A stretch of DNA of 34,503 nt from Sediminibacterium ginsengisoli (GCA_943324415.2 CALPLN020000003.1:1-34503), one strand, 5' to 3'; positions 16,674-27,496 are shown, counted from the first letter of the stretch. Notes: a model not told the origin generated them from the sequence alone. A program made the numbers and translations.

Positions 16674-18317
16674 CTACTTCGTTGAGAACCACATTTCTTT
16701 AGTGTGGTAATCTATTGTAGTTGCACCAATTCTAGTTAACTCGTTGATATTCCAAACATACTCAGAGTTAAATCTTGGACGCATTCTATAAGCTACTTTA
16801 CCGCCATTGTCCTGGAACAAATCTGCTGTAGCAGGAAGTGTAAAGCCTGTATAGACTTGCACCCCATTTGCATCCTTATCAGTGTAGTGGTATCTACGCA
16901 TATCTACCCATGTTTCAAAAGTACCATGACCCCAAAGTGCGATGTATTTTTGTAACATGATCATTGGTAAGGTTAAGCTATTCGCACTTGCAGGAACAAC
17001 TGCTGTGTTGGCTAAGAAAGCATCTCTTTTAGCAGCTGTTAATAAATCTGCCGTTGGCACATTCGTATTAAAATTAGCCATTAATAAATCAAAGTGCTTT
17101 GCGATACCGTCTTTATATGCTGCCAAAGCAGTTGTTTTGTCTCCTTTTAAGAAAGCAGCTTCGGCACGTAAAAACGCCATTTCAGTGGCAGTCATTACTG
17201 GGAAAGGTGCATTATTTCTAAAGATAAAACGACAGTTCACGTCTGTAGCCGGAGCTGTATTCACTGTACCAGTTGCTTGTGATAAACCATGGAAACTTTC
17301 TGGACGATCAGCGCCTGCCAAAACAAGTTGTCCTTTTACAGGCTCAACACCTTTGAAAGTACCATTGCTATTTTTTCTTAACAAGTAAATCGCTCTTGGA
17401 TCTGCTACTCCTGTAAATGCTGGATTTAAACCACTCATTAAATCTGCAATGAAAGCAGATTGTCTGATCGCAGTTGGAGAAGCTGTTGTTGCACCACCCA
17501 AGTTATTTCTGAATGGTCCAAGGAAATTATTTGTTGCACTAACAGTCGTAGCAGCAAATTTAACTAAAGCGTCATCATTTGTTTCTTTCATTGCAAGATT
17601 CGTATAGTACAATACTGAATCTGCTTTGTAAATAGACTTATTAGATAAGTGATGATGTGATCTAGCCAATACGCCATAAACAAACTTCTTCCATTTAGCA
17701 ACATCCCCTGCATACAAGAATGCATCTCCTTTAGCCAATGCAGCTTGACCACCGTTCTCGCCTGTTTTATTCAATAAATCAAGCGCTTCAAAAGATAATT
17801 TTCTAGCATGTGCATACACTTCTTCCTGAGTATCGTATCTAAACGTAATTAAGTCTGTATTAAATGCATCTTTTAAAATTACTTCGCCATGATAGTCAGT
17901 TAATGTTAACCAGCTCCAAGCAAAAATTGCTTTTCCCACACCCGCTAATTCCCATTGTTTGTTTTCTAATGCCCAGTCAATCAGCTTAACATTGTTTTGT
18001 CCAATGTCATAATAATGAGTACGCCAGAATGATTGTGCAACGTCTGTATTAGTATGACCCATTCTGTCAAAGTTGCTTTGCGTTCCAGCAAAAGCAAAGT
18101 TTTGAACATAAGCGCCTATATATCTAAGGTCATTCATAGGACCGTGTCCGCCATAGTTGCCAGCCATTGAAGCAACTATCTGAGGCATTAAAGTTTCTGG
18201 AGCCACCTTCACATCATAGTTTGGGTTTTTGTAGGCTTCGTCTATTTTTTTAGAACAAGACGCCACTAATACGATCAAAGCGCTTATTGCTAAAAGATTT
18301 TTAAAATTATATTTCAT
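16674..18317 (-). CDS. SusD/RagB-family outer-membrane lipoprotein (SusD-like_2 type)
   Basis: 547 residues. A lipoprotein signal ends in the lipobox LVASC (lipidated Cys21), as expected for a surface-exposed SusD. The body is alpha-helical with TPR-like segments. Late motifs such as EMAFLRAEAAFLKGD and a 'KYIALWGHGTFETWVDMRR' stretch are characteristic of the SusD-like_2 branch. SusD proteins cap the SusC barrel and capture the ligand, usually glycans but also peptides in some systems. The gene follows susC by 19 bp on the same strand, so they form one operon. No glycoside hydrolase, sensor or sigma/anti-sigma pair is adjacent, so the substrate cannot be inferred from context. Confidence 0.92.
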   Translation of the reverse strand: MKYNFKNLLAISALIVLVASCSKKIDEAYKNPNYDVKVAPETLMPQIVASMAGNYGGHGPMNDLRYIGAYVQNFAFAGTQSNFDRMGHTNTDVAQSFWRTHYYDIGQNNVKLIDWALENKQWELAGVGKAIFAWSWLTLTDYHGEVILKDAFNTDLITFRYDTQEEVYAHARKLSFEALDLLNKTGENGGQAALAKGDAFLYAGDVAKWKKFVYGVLARSHHHLSNKSIYKADSVLYYTNLAMKETNDDALVKFAATTVSATNNFLGPFRNNLGGATTASPTAIRQSAFIADLMSGLNPAFTGVADPRAIYLLRKNSNGTFKGVEPVKGQLVLAGADRPESFHGLSQATGTVNTAPATDVNCRFIFRNNAPFPVMTATEMAFLRAEAAFLKGDKTTALAAYKDGIAKHFDLLMANFNTNVPTADLLTAAKRDAFLANTAVVPASANSLTLPMIMLQKYIALWGHGTFETWVDMRRYHYTDKDANGVQVYTGFTLPATADLFQDNGGKVAYRMRPRFNSEYVWNINELTRIGATTIDYHTKEMWFSTK

Positions 18318-18336
18318 AAATAAAAGTTTTTATTGA

Positions 18337-21300
18337 TTAAAAAGAAGCTCTAAATCCAAAATTGAAGCTAACTGGCGCGCCCATGTTTCCATAGTCAAAT
18401 CCAAATCCACTAACACCACGGCTAGCAGAACTTGTTGCACCTACTGCAGGATCAGCTCCTCTGTAATTGGAAATAAGAATTAAATCATTAATCGTTAAAA
18501 ATACATTTAATGTTTTAGCTAATTTGTCAACATCACCGTGTAACAATTTCTTTACATTATAGTTAAAAGTAAGGTCTCTTAATCTAAACCAGTTCACGTC
18601 TTTTTCGATAAACGCTTCTTCTGGCATAGTTGTATAATATAAAGAGTTAGTTGCTGGAGTAATTGAAATGTTGTTTTGAGTTGGAGTAGTGGTGTTTTCT
18701 TTACCATCTCTTAATACACCAGGCACAACTCTTGCAATATCTCTGTCTGCTGTAATAGCACTTCTACCAATCGTTGTTAAATATCTTTCAGTTGCATTAA
18801 AGATATCTCCTCCCACTTTAATATCCCATAAGAAAGAGATTCTTAAATCTTTATATGAAATGTTATTCAACCAACCCAATGTGAAGTCTGGGTTACGATC
18901 ACCTCTTACTTTAAAGTTGGCATCAATTAATGGCAAACCTGTTGTAGGATTAATTAAAATTTGACCAGCATTGTTTCTAAGATAACCATGAGATGTAATC
19001 GTTGTTGTTGGTCCACCATTGGTTAAACCACCTCTTGCATTCGCATAAACCCATGTATCAGAGATATAGAATTCTGGAACGTTAGCAGGTAAAGAAGTTA
19101 CCTTGTTACGCATTCTATTAAAGTTAAAACGGGTATTCCAAGAAAAATTCTTGTTGTTTACCACTAAGTAATCTAACACCACTTCAAGACCCGTATTTTC
19201 ATTTGAACCAACGTTCAAAGTATTTAAAACAAAACCAGTACCATAACTTGCTCTAAAGTTCTCAGCAATCAAGTCTGTGTTTTCTGTTTTGTAATACGTT
19301 GCTTCGGTACTTAATCTTCCGTTCAAAAACTTCAATTCAGTACCAAATTCCATTGTCTTTTGACGCTCTGGAGTTAAATAAGGATTTGCGTTAGTGAAAT
19401 CATAATAATATCCACCACCACTACCAGTGTTAAAGTTCAAGATAGATTGGTTTGCATAAGGTGCACTAGAACGAGCCGTGCTCGCCAATGAACCTCTCAA
19501 TTTCCAATAGCTTGCAACTTCTTTCACCACAGGGAAGATATCAGACATAATTACACTCACACTTCCTGCTGGATAATTATATGCTCTGCTTGAAGTAGGG
19601 AAAATAGAAGACTCCTCAAAACGGTGAGAATAAGTAAAGAATACTTTGTTATCATAGTTCACCGCTGCTTCACCAAAATAAGCAGCCTGACGATTGATAC
19701 TATAGTTTGGCAAACCAAAACGATTCATATTGCTATTGCGAATTCTTGAAGCAACCGCAGTGTTAGCACTATCTGTTCTATTGGCATCTGTTAAGTTGTT
19801 ACCAAAAATTGAAGTGGTTTGTGTTTCATAATCCTGCCACATATTACCTATCATCAATCTAGTATTGATTTTACCAAAGCTTTTCTTTGCTGTAGCAGTT
19901 ACGGTATGGTTGTAACCATAATAAGTACGGTAGTAATTTTCTAAAGCTCCTTTTTGAGCGCGGCTTAAGAAGTTAGATGCAGAGTCCCACTTTGTATAAC
20001 CATTTTGTTGATAGGTATCATAACCTACTCTTCCATTGATCGTCAACCAACTTGTTGGTGTATAATTTACAGCAAGTGTAGCTACTGTTCTTGACACTTC
20101 GTCACGACTTCTGTTTTTGTATAAATTGAAATAAGGATTATCTAATTCGGCATTTGGATCACCTGAAAACAAAGCCTTCTTAGTACCATTTCCGCTGATC
20201 CAATCTTTTGCATCGTTGTCAACTGGCCAAGACAATAAGCTCAATACATATCCTCTAACACCTCTTAAAGGCTTATCGTTTGTGCTTTTGATATAACTCA
20301 CGCTTGGAGAAATTTCTAAGTTCTTACCAATTTTATGATTGGATACAATTCTGAAATTGTATTTTCTAAAATTATTGGTACGTACCGGAGAATTCTCATC
20401 TAAATAAGAACCAGACATACGAACTGAATGATTTCCTTTTCCATACTCTAAAGACACATTATGTGTATTTGAAAAACTTGTTTGAAAAAAGTTATCTAAG
20501 TTTTGATAACGCGCAGCGTTCTTATCTCCTTTTACAGGATAAGGCAACATAGGTCCAAAATAAGAAAAGATATTTTGTGCTACACCATTTAAACCTGCGT
20601 CAAACTCAGTCATCAATTCTGGAAATCTTGTATAAGCTGTTAGTCTAAGACTATTGTCATAGTTCACTTTTACTTTACCGTCGCTATCTCCACCTTTTTT
20701 AGTGGTAATTACAATTGCACCAGAACTTGCTTGGCTACCATAAAGCGCAGTCGCTTCTGGACCTTTCAAGACGGTTACGTTTTCAATATCATTTGGATTC
20801 AAATCTGCAATACGGTTAGTATAGTCATTAGATCTGTTTTCAGATGCTACGTTAGCACTTGTTGGCTTTACCGCTAGACCTGTATTTCTGTTATTTTCAT
20901 TTACAGATGAGTTATCAACGATTACACCATCTATGATGAACAAAGGAGAGTTATCTAAAGACAAAGAGTTAAAACCTCTCAAAACAATTTGAGAACTCGC
21001 ACCTGCTAATCCACTAGTCGGGTTGATGGTTAAACCCGCGATACGACCTTGTAATCCATTTACAAAGTTGTTACGTTGTGTTTCGGCAAGTTCGCTACCT
21101 TTTACTTTTTGTACAGAGTAACCTAATTCTTTAGGGTTACGCTTGATGTCCATTGCGGTAACAACAACTTCCTCTAAAGTATTGTCTTTAGGAGCAAGGC
21201 GTACTTCCATAGAAGTGGCATTGCCTACTCTCACATCTTTGGATTCAAATCCAACCAATGAAAAAGTTAATACTTGATTGTTTGAAACTGAAATAGAAAA

Positions 21301-21480
21301 TGTACCTGCATTATCGGTACTAGTTGCTACTCTCGTTCCTTTAACAAGGACGGAAACATTGGACAATGGAGATTTATCGTTTCCGACAACCTTACCAGTT
21401 ACCAATTTTTGTTGTGCGTTTGCTATTGAGATACTTGCAAAAAGTACCAACAACAAACTCCATAAACCTTTGGTTTGCAT
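18337..21480 (-). CDS. SusC/RagA-family TonB-linked outer-membrane transporter
   Basis: 1047 residues from the ATG at 21480. This start gives the signal peptide MQTKGLWSLLLVLFASISIA; the frame is open to 21510, but that would add ten residues before it. After the signal comes a carboxypeptidase-D regulatory-like domain (about 24-95, LVTGKVVGNDKSPLSNVSV). The TonB-box-like EEVVVTA and the plug domain follow, the latter with QIVLRGFNSL, SPLFIIDGVIVDN and NPNDIENVTVLKGPEATALYG, then a ~750-residue beta barrel ending in F (NFGFRASF). SusC imports the ligand captured by SusD using TonB energy. Length is typical. The upstream region carries tandem GTTAACG repeats that may be an operator. Confidence 0.95.
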   Translation of the reverse strand: MQTKGLWSLLLVLFASISIANAQQKLVTGKVVGNDKSPLSNVSVLVKGTRVATSTDNAGTFSISVSNNQVLTFSLVGFESKDVRVGNATSMEVRLAPKDNTLEEVVVTAMDIKRNPKELGYSVQKVKGSELAETQRNNFVNGLQGRIAGLTINPTSGLAGASSQIVLRGFNSLSLDNSPLFIIDGVIVDNSSVNENNRNTGLAVKPTSANVASENRSNDYTNRIADLNPNDIENVTVLKGPEATALYGSQASSGAIVITTKKGGDSDGKVKVNYDNSLRLTAYTRFPELMTEFDAGLNGVAQNIFSYFGPMLPYPVKGDKNAARYQNLDNFFQTSFSNTHNVSLEYGKGNHSVRMSGSYLDENSPVRTNNFRKYNFRIVSNHKIGKNLEISPSVSYIKSTNDKPLRGVRGYVLSLLSWPVDNDAKDWISGNGTKKALFSGDPNAELDNPYFNLYKNRSRDEVSRTVATLAVNYTPTSWLTINGRVGYDTYQQNGYTKWDSASNFLSRAQKGALENYYRTYYGYNHTVTATAKKSFGKINTRLMIGNMWQDYETQTTSIFGNNLTDANRTDSANTAVASRIRNSNMNRFGLPNYSINRQAAYFGEAAVNYDNKVFFTYSHRFEESSIFPTSSRAYNYPAGSVSVIMSDIFPVVKEVASYWKLRGSLASTARSSAPYANQSILNFNTGSGGGYYYDFTNANPYLTPERQKTMEFGTELKFLNGRLSTEATYYKTENTDLIAENFRASYGTGFVLNTLNVGSNENTGLEVVLDYLVVNNKNFSWNTRFNFNRMRNKVTSLPANVPEFYISDTWVYANARGGLTNGGPTTTITSHGYLRNNAGQILINPTTGLPLIDANFKVRGDRNPDFTLGWLNNISYKDLRISFLWDIKVGGDIFNATERYLTTIGRSAITADRDIARVVPGVLRDGKENTTTPTQNNISITPATNSLYYTTMPEEAFIEKDVNWFRLRDLTFNYNVKKLLHGDVDKLAKTLNVFLTINDLILISNYRGADPAVGATSSASRGVSGFGFDYGNMGAPVSFNFGFRASF

Positions 21481-21525
21481 AATTTTAAAACTTTGGTGAT
21501 TAATAAACATAGGACTGACCCTATT

Positions 21526-21543
21526 GTTAACGTTAAGTTAACG
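21526..21543. promoter_or_regulatory. Tandem GTTAACG repeat upstream of susC
   Basis: Two exact GTTAACG copies (21526-21532 and 21537-21543) lie 11 bp apart, separated by TTAA, and the first half also forms the palindrome TTAACGTTAA (21527-21536). They lie 46-63 bp upstream of the susC start. The one-helical-turn spacing suggests a regulator binding the same DNA face. The rest of the 21481-21633 gap is AT-rich, without an exact -7 box. Confidence 0.45.
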
Positions 21544-21633
21544 CATATTAGTATTTAATGAGAAAAAATTATATGAAAAACTTGCATGATTTTGGTTCTT
21601 TTTTTTTCAAAGGACCAATTGCGCTCCCCGCAA

Positions 21634-22443
21634 TTATAATTCAATCGTTGCCTCACGGTTAAAGCCAGCTCCTTCTTTAAATTTGATATAGCCTAATTGA
21701 TTGGTGTAAAGTCGTGTTTTTCCAATCCAAAAGGGAGAAATGTTGGCATGGTGATGACCAAAAATCCAGGCATTTGGGGCCATTTTTTGTATAAAATCGT
21801 CCAAATTTGTGGCAAAACCAGCATTTATTGGGTCATTTTGGTGTTTTTTGGGATAATTCAAAAAACTCGGTAAATGATGCGAAATAACCATCTTTCGAGG
21901 CAATTTTGTAGCCTCCTCGGTACCTGGTTCTGGGGTTGATGCTGTCTTGTCCTCAAGAGCAAGGGTCAAAAAACGGATCGCTTCTTGGTGTAACCGATTG
22001 TATTCCAGCGGGGTTATTTCCTGTCCTTTTAAATGAATTTGAGTAAAATCACGCATCCTTTTCGCGACTATTTCAGTTAACTGAGGGGGGATATGAGACC
22101 ATAGGGTCGAAAAAATAAGTTCAATGGGACCGGCTGGGTCCTCTAAGCACTTGACTTTATTGTTTAACAAGAAGACATTCGTTCGGATAGCTTCTTCAAA
22201 ACTACCTGGCATAGTCGCCAAATCTGTTCCAAAATATTCATGATTCCCAGGCAACCAATACGTCATTTGAAAATGGTCGGATACATAATTCAAAAAATCT
22301 TGATGCTGTTGCCGATCACAAAGCGGCATAATATCTCCAGCTAATAGTAAGATATCAGCAGAAGCCAAGAGTGGTTTTTTAAAAATTGCTTTTTTATTTT
22401 GCGCAAATTCTAGATGTAAATCAGATGCGTACTGAAAATTCAT
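21634..22443 (-). CDS. Calcineurin-like metallophosphoesterase
   Basis: 269 residues from the ATG at 22443. The frame continues upstream to a TTG at 22461, but the ATG puts the first motif at the usual position. The dinuclear-metal motifs are all present in order: Asp8 and His10 in SDLHLE, Asp37 in AGDI, Asn67-His68 in PGNHEY, His in VISHHLPS and the final pair in FGHHH. No signal peptide is visible, so it is cytoplasmic. The family hydrolyses phosphomono- or diesters; the substrate is not evident. It is divergent from the DUF6526 gene across 50 bp. Confidence 0.88.
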   Translation of the reverse strand: MNFQYASDLHLEFAQNKKAIFKKPLLASADILLLAGDIMPLCDRQQHQDFLNYVSDHFQMTYWLPGNHEYFGTDLATMPGSFEEAIRTNVFLLNNKVKCLEDPAGPIELIFSTLWSHIPPQLTEIVAKRMRDFTQIHLKGQEITPLEYNRLHQEAIRFLTLALEDKTASTPEPGTEEATKLPRKMVISHHLPSFLNYPKKHQNDPINAGFATNLDDFIQKMAPNAWIFGHHHANISPFWIGKTRLYTNQLGYIKFKEGAGFNREATIEL

Positions 22444-22493
22444 TAAGATAAAACTAAACAAAGTAATTATCTTGCTGCCATAAAATATACATT

Positions 22494-22922
22494 ATGAAAG
22501 AACAAAATTTTAAAAATCACGCGCAAATGGTACCTGGATTTCACTATCTAACTTTTGGAGCCATTCTTGCATTAATAGGTGGATCGATCAACTATTTATT
22601 AAAAGCTACACCTGAAAACAAATATTTAGCATCCTTGATTGTATTAACCTCCATCATATTTGTTCTAATCGCTTGGTTTTCTAGAACATTTGCTTTAAAA
22701 GCACAAGATAGAGCCATTCGTGCAGAAGAAAATTTGCGTCATTTTGTGTTAACAGGTAAGTTGCTTCCTGCTAGTTTAAGAGTGGGTCAAATTGTTGCAT
22801 TGAGATTCGCAGCAGATGCTGAATTTGTTGCTTTGGCTGAAAAAGCGGCAGCGAACAATTTATCAGGAAAAGAAATCAAAGCGTCTATCCAAAACTGGAA
22901 AGCAGATTTTTATCGCGTATAA
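22494..22922 (+). CDS. DUF6526-type small membrane protein
   Basis: 142 residues. Two transmembrane helices are visible at about 18-36 and 45-65, followed by a cytoplasmic helical tail. The sequence features KNHAQMVPGFHYLTFG at the N-terminus, RAIRAEENLRHFVLTGKLL at about 73-91, QIVALRFAADAEF at about 99-111 and a final IKASIQNWKADFYRV. This pattern matches the uncharacterised DUF6526 proteins common in Bacteroidota. No function is known. A terminator follows at 22948, so it is probably a monocistronic unit. Confidence 0.75.
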   Translation: MKEQNFKNHAQMVPGFHYLTFGAILALIGGSINYLLKATPENKYLASLIVLTSIIFVLIAWFSRTFALKAQDRAIRAEENLRHFVLTGKLLPASLRVGQIVALRFAADAEFVALAEKAAANNLSGKEIKASIQNWKADFYRV

Positions 22923-22947
22923 TGAGCTCCACGCTAAAAGATATTCA

Positions 22948-22975
22948 GACCCATTACTCAATGGGTCTTTTTTTT
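22948..22975 (+). terminator. Rho-independent terminator
   Basis: GACCCATT and AATGGGTC form a perfect 8-bp stem with loop ACTC, followed by eight T. It ends the DUF6526 gene 25 bp after its stop and separates it from the VPS10-type gene. Confidence 0.9.
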
Positions 22976-23005
22976 GCTTAAATTTATTGCATCTAAAACA
23001 ACTTT

Positions 23006-26000
23006 ATGATCAAACAGTTCATCGCTTTACTAAGCATCATTGTATTTACTCAATTGGGTTATGCGCAGGATTTAAATAAAGAACTAAGTCCATTAAAATG
23101 GAGAAGTATTGGCCCCTTTAGAGGCGGTCGTTCCAATATGGCAACTGGAGTCCTCAATAATAGAGATGTTTATTACATGGGTACCACTGGTGGTGGTTTG
23201 TGGAAGACAGAAAACAGCGGACTCAATTGGAATAATATTTCTGATGGATTTTTTAAAACAGGATCTGTTGGTGCAGTAGCAGTGGCAGAAAGTGATGCCA
23301 ATATTGTTTATGTAGGCATGGGCGAACATGCTGTAAGAGGCGTGATGACACATCATGGAGATGGTGTCTATAAAAGTACGGATGCTGGTAAGACTTGGAA
23401 AAAAATGGGATTGGATGCAACACAACATATTTCTAGAATTACCATTGATCCAAAAAATCCAAATATTGTTTTTGTTGCTGCACAGGGCGCATTGTATAGT
23501 AAGTCAACAGAACGTGGTATTTACAAATCAATAGATGGTGGAGTAAACTGGAAAAAAGTGTTGTATGTAGATGATAAAACAGGTTGTGCAGAACTATCCA
23601 TGGATATGCAAAATCCATCTATCTTATATGCTGCCATGTGGGAACATGGTCGCTTGCCTTGGCAGGTAATCAGTGGTGGACCTGGAAGTGGTTTGTATAA
23701 ATCAACCGACGGTGGAAACAATTGGGAGAAGATGGACAATGGATTGCCAAAAGAAATGGGTAAGATGTCTATCGCTGTATCAAGAGCAAATTCTGAAAAA
23801 GTATATGCGTTAATTGAAAGTGATTTTAGTAAAGATGCGGGTGGTTTGTATGTATCGGATGATGCGGGTGCAAGTTGGTCACAGATTAACAAGAGTCATC
23901 GTTTGATTCAACGTGCATGGTATTATATCGAACTCTTCCCAGATCCAACAGATGAAAATACGGTGTATGTAATGAGCGCGCCCTCTTTAAAGTCTATTGA
24001 TGGTGGCAAAACTTTTGTAGACTTTGCTGACACGCATGGCGACTATCATAATTTATGGATTCATCCAAGCAACGGAAAGAATATGATTATTGCGGACGAT
24101 GGCGGCGCTGCGGTAACACATGATGGTGGAAAATCTTGGAGCAGTCAAGACAATATGCCTACTGCACAATTTTATAGAATTAATGTAGACAACGAAACAC
24201 CTTATAATATTTATGCAGGACAACAAGATAATACTTCAGTAAAAATTGCAAGTCGTGCAATAGGGTCTAGGAATGGAATAGATGAAAGACATTGGTCTGC
24301 TTCTGCGGGCGGAGAGAGCGCATTTTTAGCATTCGATCCAAACAATCCTCGATATGTTTTAGGTGGCTCTTATCAAGGAACCATTGAAGTGTTAGATACT
24401 AAAACAAAAGGAAGCACCAATATCATGGCGGCTCCAATTCAATACTTAGGAAGAGATGCGAAAGATATCAAGTATCGTTACAATTGGAATGCACCAATCA
24501 TATGGAGTAAGCACGAGCCAAACACGTATTATCATGGAGCTCAATATTTATTGAAAACTGCTGATATGGGAAAAACTTGGAAAGAAGTTTCTCCGGACTT
24601 AACACGCAATGAAAAATTGAAGCAAGGAAAACCAGGTGTACCCTATACCAACGAAGCAGTAGGTGCAGAAAACTACGGTACATTGGCCTATGTAATGGAA
24701 TCAATCCATGAGAAAGGGGTGATCTATACCGGCAGCGATGACGGCTATGTGTATCTTACAAAAGATGGCGGCGCTACTTGGAAAAATATTACACCAGCTG
24801 GATTGGCTGAGTGTTTAATCAACGCAATAGAAGTTTCACCACACGATAAAGCCACCGTGTATATTGCCACAACAAGGTATAAGTTCAACGACCACACACC
24901 AGGATTGTATAAATCAACGGATTATGGAACTACTTGGACTAAAATAAATACGGGTATTGCAAACAATGCATTTACAAGAGTGGTGCGCGAAGATGATACG
25001 ATCAAGGATTTATTATTTGCAGGAACTGAATTGGGAATGTATATCTCTTTGAATGGTGGTAAAAACTGGAGCCCGTTCCAATTGAATTTACCCATCACAC
25101 CAATTACTGATTTGCGCGTTCATCAGAATAATTTAATAGCTGCAACCTCTGGTCGATCATTTTGGATATTGGATGACTTAAGTTTAATTCGCCAATTTAA
25201 GGCAGACAGCACGGTCGCAAAAATCTACTCCCCAAGTGCTACCATGTTGGTAGCTGGTTACAGTGAGATGGATAACAATGATGCTAGTTTTAATGGAACA
25301 AATACCAGCCGCGGAGTGAATCCTGCAACGGGTATGGTATTGTATTATCAGTTACCAAGTATTGCAGATTCAGTTGAACTAAGCATGGAGATAAGAGATG
25401 CTGCAGGCAATTTAGTTCGTCGTTTTAGTTCTAAACCAGATGAAAATTATAAGCGTTATGATGGTGCACCAAGAAGAGATCCCACATTGAATAAAGAAAA
25501 AGGCTTAAACCGTTTTGTTTGGAATCTATCTCACGCTACTGTCACTGGCATTCCAAATGTATATATTGAAAGTAGCTTTAGCGGACATAAAGCCATTCCT
25601 GGTAATTATAACATCCGTTTACTTGCTGGCACAAAAACCATTGGGACAACCACTGGTAGCATTGTTGCCAACCCGAACTATTTTACAAGTTCAAGTGAAT
25701 ACCGTGTATATGATTCCTTGATGCGCTTAATGGAGAATACGGTTAGCGAAATGCACCAAATGGTCAATCAGCTTAAAGACAATAGCGATCATCTAGAAGC
25801 ATTGGTTAAAAAACTACAAAGAGACGCTAACTATAGTGGTGACAAATACAATAGCTTAAAACAAAATGCAAGTACTTTAATTGCTAAGTTAAGAGTATGG
25901 GACGAGGATATGATTCAAAGAAAATCAACGGCATATGATGATGTAGAAAACTTCCCCAACAAGTTTACAGCGAACTATTTATTCCTGATGAATCAAACAG

Positions 26001-26161
26001 AAAGTGATATCCCGCAAGTGAATCAACCTAATTTAGATTTATTAAAAACGTATACCGCTGAATGGGAAAGATTAAAAAAGATCGGACTTAATTTAAAGAA
26101 CGAAGCCATTCCTGCATTCAACAAGCAATTATGGGAATTAGGGATGGGTGCTATTTGGTAG
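23006..26161 (+). CDS. Secreted VPS10/BNR-repeat (sortilin-like beta-propeller) protein
   Basis: 1051 residues. A signal peptide ([20 protein letters not shown]) is followed by two consecutive beta-propellers. I count about eleven Asp-box/BNR-type motifs between residues ~60 and ~690, for example [64 protein letters not shown] and SLNGGKNW. The final ~300 residues include a beta-rich segment and a helical part (about 905-1000, [15 protein letters not shown]), possibly coiled coil. Databases often call such proteins glycosyl hydrolases, but BNR repeats alone are only a fold marker and I see no sialidase Arg triad. I treat catalytic activity as unproven. It is convergent with the serine hydrolase gene, with no clear terminator in the 42-bp gap. 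Confidence 0.85.
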   Translation: MIKQFIALLSIIVFTQLGYAQDLNKELSPLKWRSIGPFRGGRSNMATGVLNNRDVYYMGTTGGGLWKTENSGLNWNNISDGFFKTGSVGAVAVAESDANIVYVGMGEHAVRGVMTHHGDGVYKSTDAGKTWKKMGLDATQHISRITIDPKNPNIVFVAAQGALYSKSTERGIYKSIDGGVNWKKVLYVDDKTGCAELSMDMQNPSILYAAMWEHGRLPWQVISGGPGSGLYKSTDGGNNWEKMDNGLPKEMGKMSIAVSRANSEKVYALIESDFSKDAGGLYVSDDAGASWSQINKSHRLIQRAWYYIELFPDPTDENTVYVMSAPSLKSIDGGKTFVDFADTHGDYHNLWIHPSNGKNMIIADDGGAAVTHDGGKSWSSQDNMPTAQFYRINVDNETPYNIYAGQQDNTSVKIASRAIGSRNGIDERHWSASAGGESAFLAFDPNNPRYVLGGSYQGTIEVLDTKTKGSTNIMAAPIQYLGRDAKDIKYRYNWNAPIIWSKHEPNTYYHGAQYLLKTADMGKTWKEVSPDLTRNEKLKQGKPGVPYTNEAVGAENYGTLAYVMESIHEKGVIYTGSDDGYVYLTKDGGATWKNITPAGLAECLINAIEVSPHDKATVYIATTRYKFNDHTPGLYKSTDYGTTWTKINTGIANNAFTRVVREDDTIKDLLFAGTELGMYISLNGGKNWSPFQLNLPITPITDLRVHQNNLIAATSGRSFWILDDLSLIRQFKADSTVAKIYSPSATMLVAGYSEMDNNDASFNGTNTSRGVNPATGMVLYYQLPSIADSVELSMEIRDAAGNLVRRFSSKPDENYKRYDGAPRRDPTLNKEKGLNRFVWNLSHATVTGIPNVYIESSFSGHKAIPGNYNIRLLAGTKTIGTTTGSIVANPNYFTSSSEYRVYDSLMRLMENTVSEMHQMVNQLKDNSDHLEALVKKLQRDANYSGDKYNSLKQNASTLIAKLRVWDEDMIQRKSTAYDDVENFPNKFTANYLFLMNQTESDIPQVNQPNLDLLKTYTAEWERLKKIGLNLKNEAIPAFNKQLWELGMGAIW

Positions 26162-26203
26162 CAACTATTTCCAGTTCCTAGTAGAGACGCAATCCTATTG
26201 ATA

Positions 26204-27496
26204 TCAATTGTCTGCATGTAAAATGCTAGGCCTCGTATCTTTAGGGTTGCGTTTTTCGTATTGGCGAACCTGATTGATTAGTTTAGGCTTGAATGCTCTA
26301 GGACGCTTTAGTTCATAGGCATAAAAAGCTGCGCCAATATTTTTTAAAAACGGAAAGCCAACGGTTGCTTCATCATATTTTGAATCATTCACTACACCAT
26401 CGCTATTGACATAGACTGTTGCAGACAACATATAGTCAATATTGTTTTTGGTATCTAATACGTAAGACACGTCTGTTAAGAATCCATAAGCCCAGCCCAC
26501 TTTATTAAAAACCCTAATATGCTTTGGTAGACTATGTGTGCTGTCTTGAAAAAAGAATTTGACATAACTATCGTAAAATGTGGATTCATCATATTTTGGG
26601 TAGTTGGTCTCTGAAGGATACTGTGATAAATATTGTAACAAAAACAATCTATCCTCTTTGGACAGATTGAATCTGTTTTGTTTTGGCACTGAGGCTGGAA
26701 ACACAACAGCTTGTAGCATTTTCTGCATGTCCATTAAAGAAATATTGTTGTGCTTTGTAAAATCATACGGCGCATTGATGAGTTCATCCTTACTATTCCA
26801 ATGTGCATCACCAATCAAAATTGGCGCGCTAAATTTAAAACTATCTGTATTGTATTGTGGCGCAAGGGCTAAGAGGGATTGACCATTTGAGTCTAAGAAT
26901 CGCACACCGTTGCTATGTCTATTTTGGTCCTCTGTAAATCCCATAAACTGTCTAGTGATCCTAGATGAACCATAGCCCTTCTCTTGTAGTTTTTGATTGA
27001 TTGGACCTTGACCCATAAATTGATACATGCGATTGTAAGGATCGTTTTCCGAGATCAAAAAAGCACGCTTTATAAAATGAGCGATAGATGGTTTTTTACT
27101 TTCAGCACTTGAATCTGCATACATCGCAACCTGTCTTTGATAGCTACTATCAAATTGAATGGTGGTGAATTTGTTGATGCCTGGCAGGTTCATTTCCTGT
27201 AATTTTTCTAAAGACAAAAACGCCAATGGCATTTTAACCATCGAAGCGGGATTGAAATAATTATTGTCATTTGCGTTGAACGTGTAATTCGTAAAATGCG
27301 GTGTACCCTTTTGATCCCGATCGATTTTGGTGTATACCAATTGGTATCTATACTTTTCTGGATTGTCTAACACATTTTTGGTCACACTATCTTGAATGGT
27401 ACTTAAAATAGTATTGAATGGGGCCGACAATTGAGCAGCTACTTTGTTTGTCTTGATCATTAGAAACAGACTAACAAAAAGAAGGGTATTTTTCAT
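26204..27496 (-). CDS. Exported serine hydrolase with class A beta-lactamase-like fold
   Basis: 430 residues from the ATG at 27496 (an in-frame ATG at 27508 adds only MTSI). The signal peptide ends near KVAAQ. The SxxK motif is PASMVKMP (Ser85, Lys88), the nucleophile and general base of penicillin-binding-type enzymes. SEN at 149-151 (LISENDP) replaces the usual SDN loop, with the key Ser and Asn kept. A KTG-like element may be the NKVGWAYG segment late in the protein. At 430 residues it is longer than true class A beta-lactamases (~290). It may therefore be a D,D-peptidase or esterase-like relative instead of a resistance enzyme. Confidence 0.78.
   Translation of the reverse strand: MKNTLLFVSLFLMIKTNKVAAQLSAPFNTILSTIQDSVTKNVLDNPEKYRYQLVYTKIDRDQKGTPHFTNYTFNANDNNYFNPASMVKMPLAFLSLEKLQEMNLPGINKFTTIQFDSSYQRQVAMYADSSAESKKPSIAHFIKRAFLISENDPYNRMYQFMGQGPINQKLQEKGYGSSRITRQFMGFTEDQNRHSNGVRFLDSNGQSLLALAPQYNTDSFKFSAPILIGDAHWNSKDELINAPYDFTKHNNISLMDMQKMLQAVVFPASVPKQNRFNLSKEDRLFLLQYLSQYPSETNYPKYDESTFYDSYVKFFFQDSTHSLPKHIRVFNKVGWAYGFLTDVSYVLDTKNNIDYMLSATVYVNSDGVVNDSKYDEATVGFPFLKNIGAAFYAYELKRPRAFKPKLINQVRQYEKRNPKDTRPSILHADN

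Noticed and set aside
23006-26161. Sialidase or glycoside hydrolase call from the Asp-box repeats
   Set aside because: Asp-boxes mark a beta-propeller fold only. I could not see the Arg triad or catalytic residues of sialidases, so no enzyme activity is claimed.
26197-26208. Palindrome ATTGATATCAAT as terminator between convergent genes
   Set aside because: It is short, AT-only apart from two G-C pairs, overlaps the stop codon of the serine hydrolase gene and has no T-run.
26204-27496. Antibiotic-resistance beta-lactamase
   Set aside because: SxxK and an SDN-like loop are present, but the protein is much longer than class A enzymes and no clear Glu166-type omega loop was recognised.
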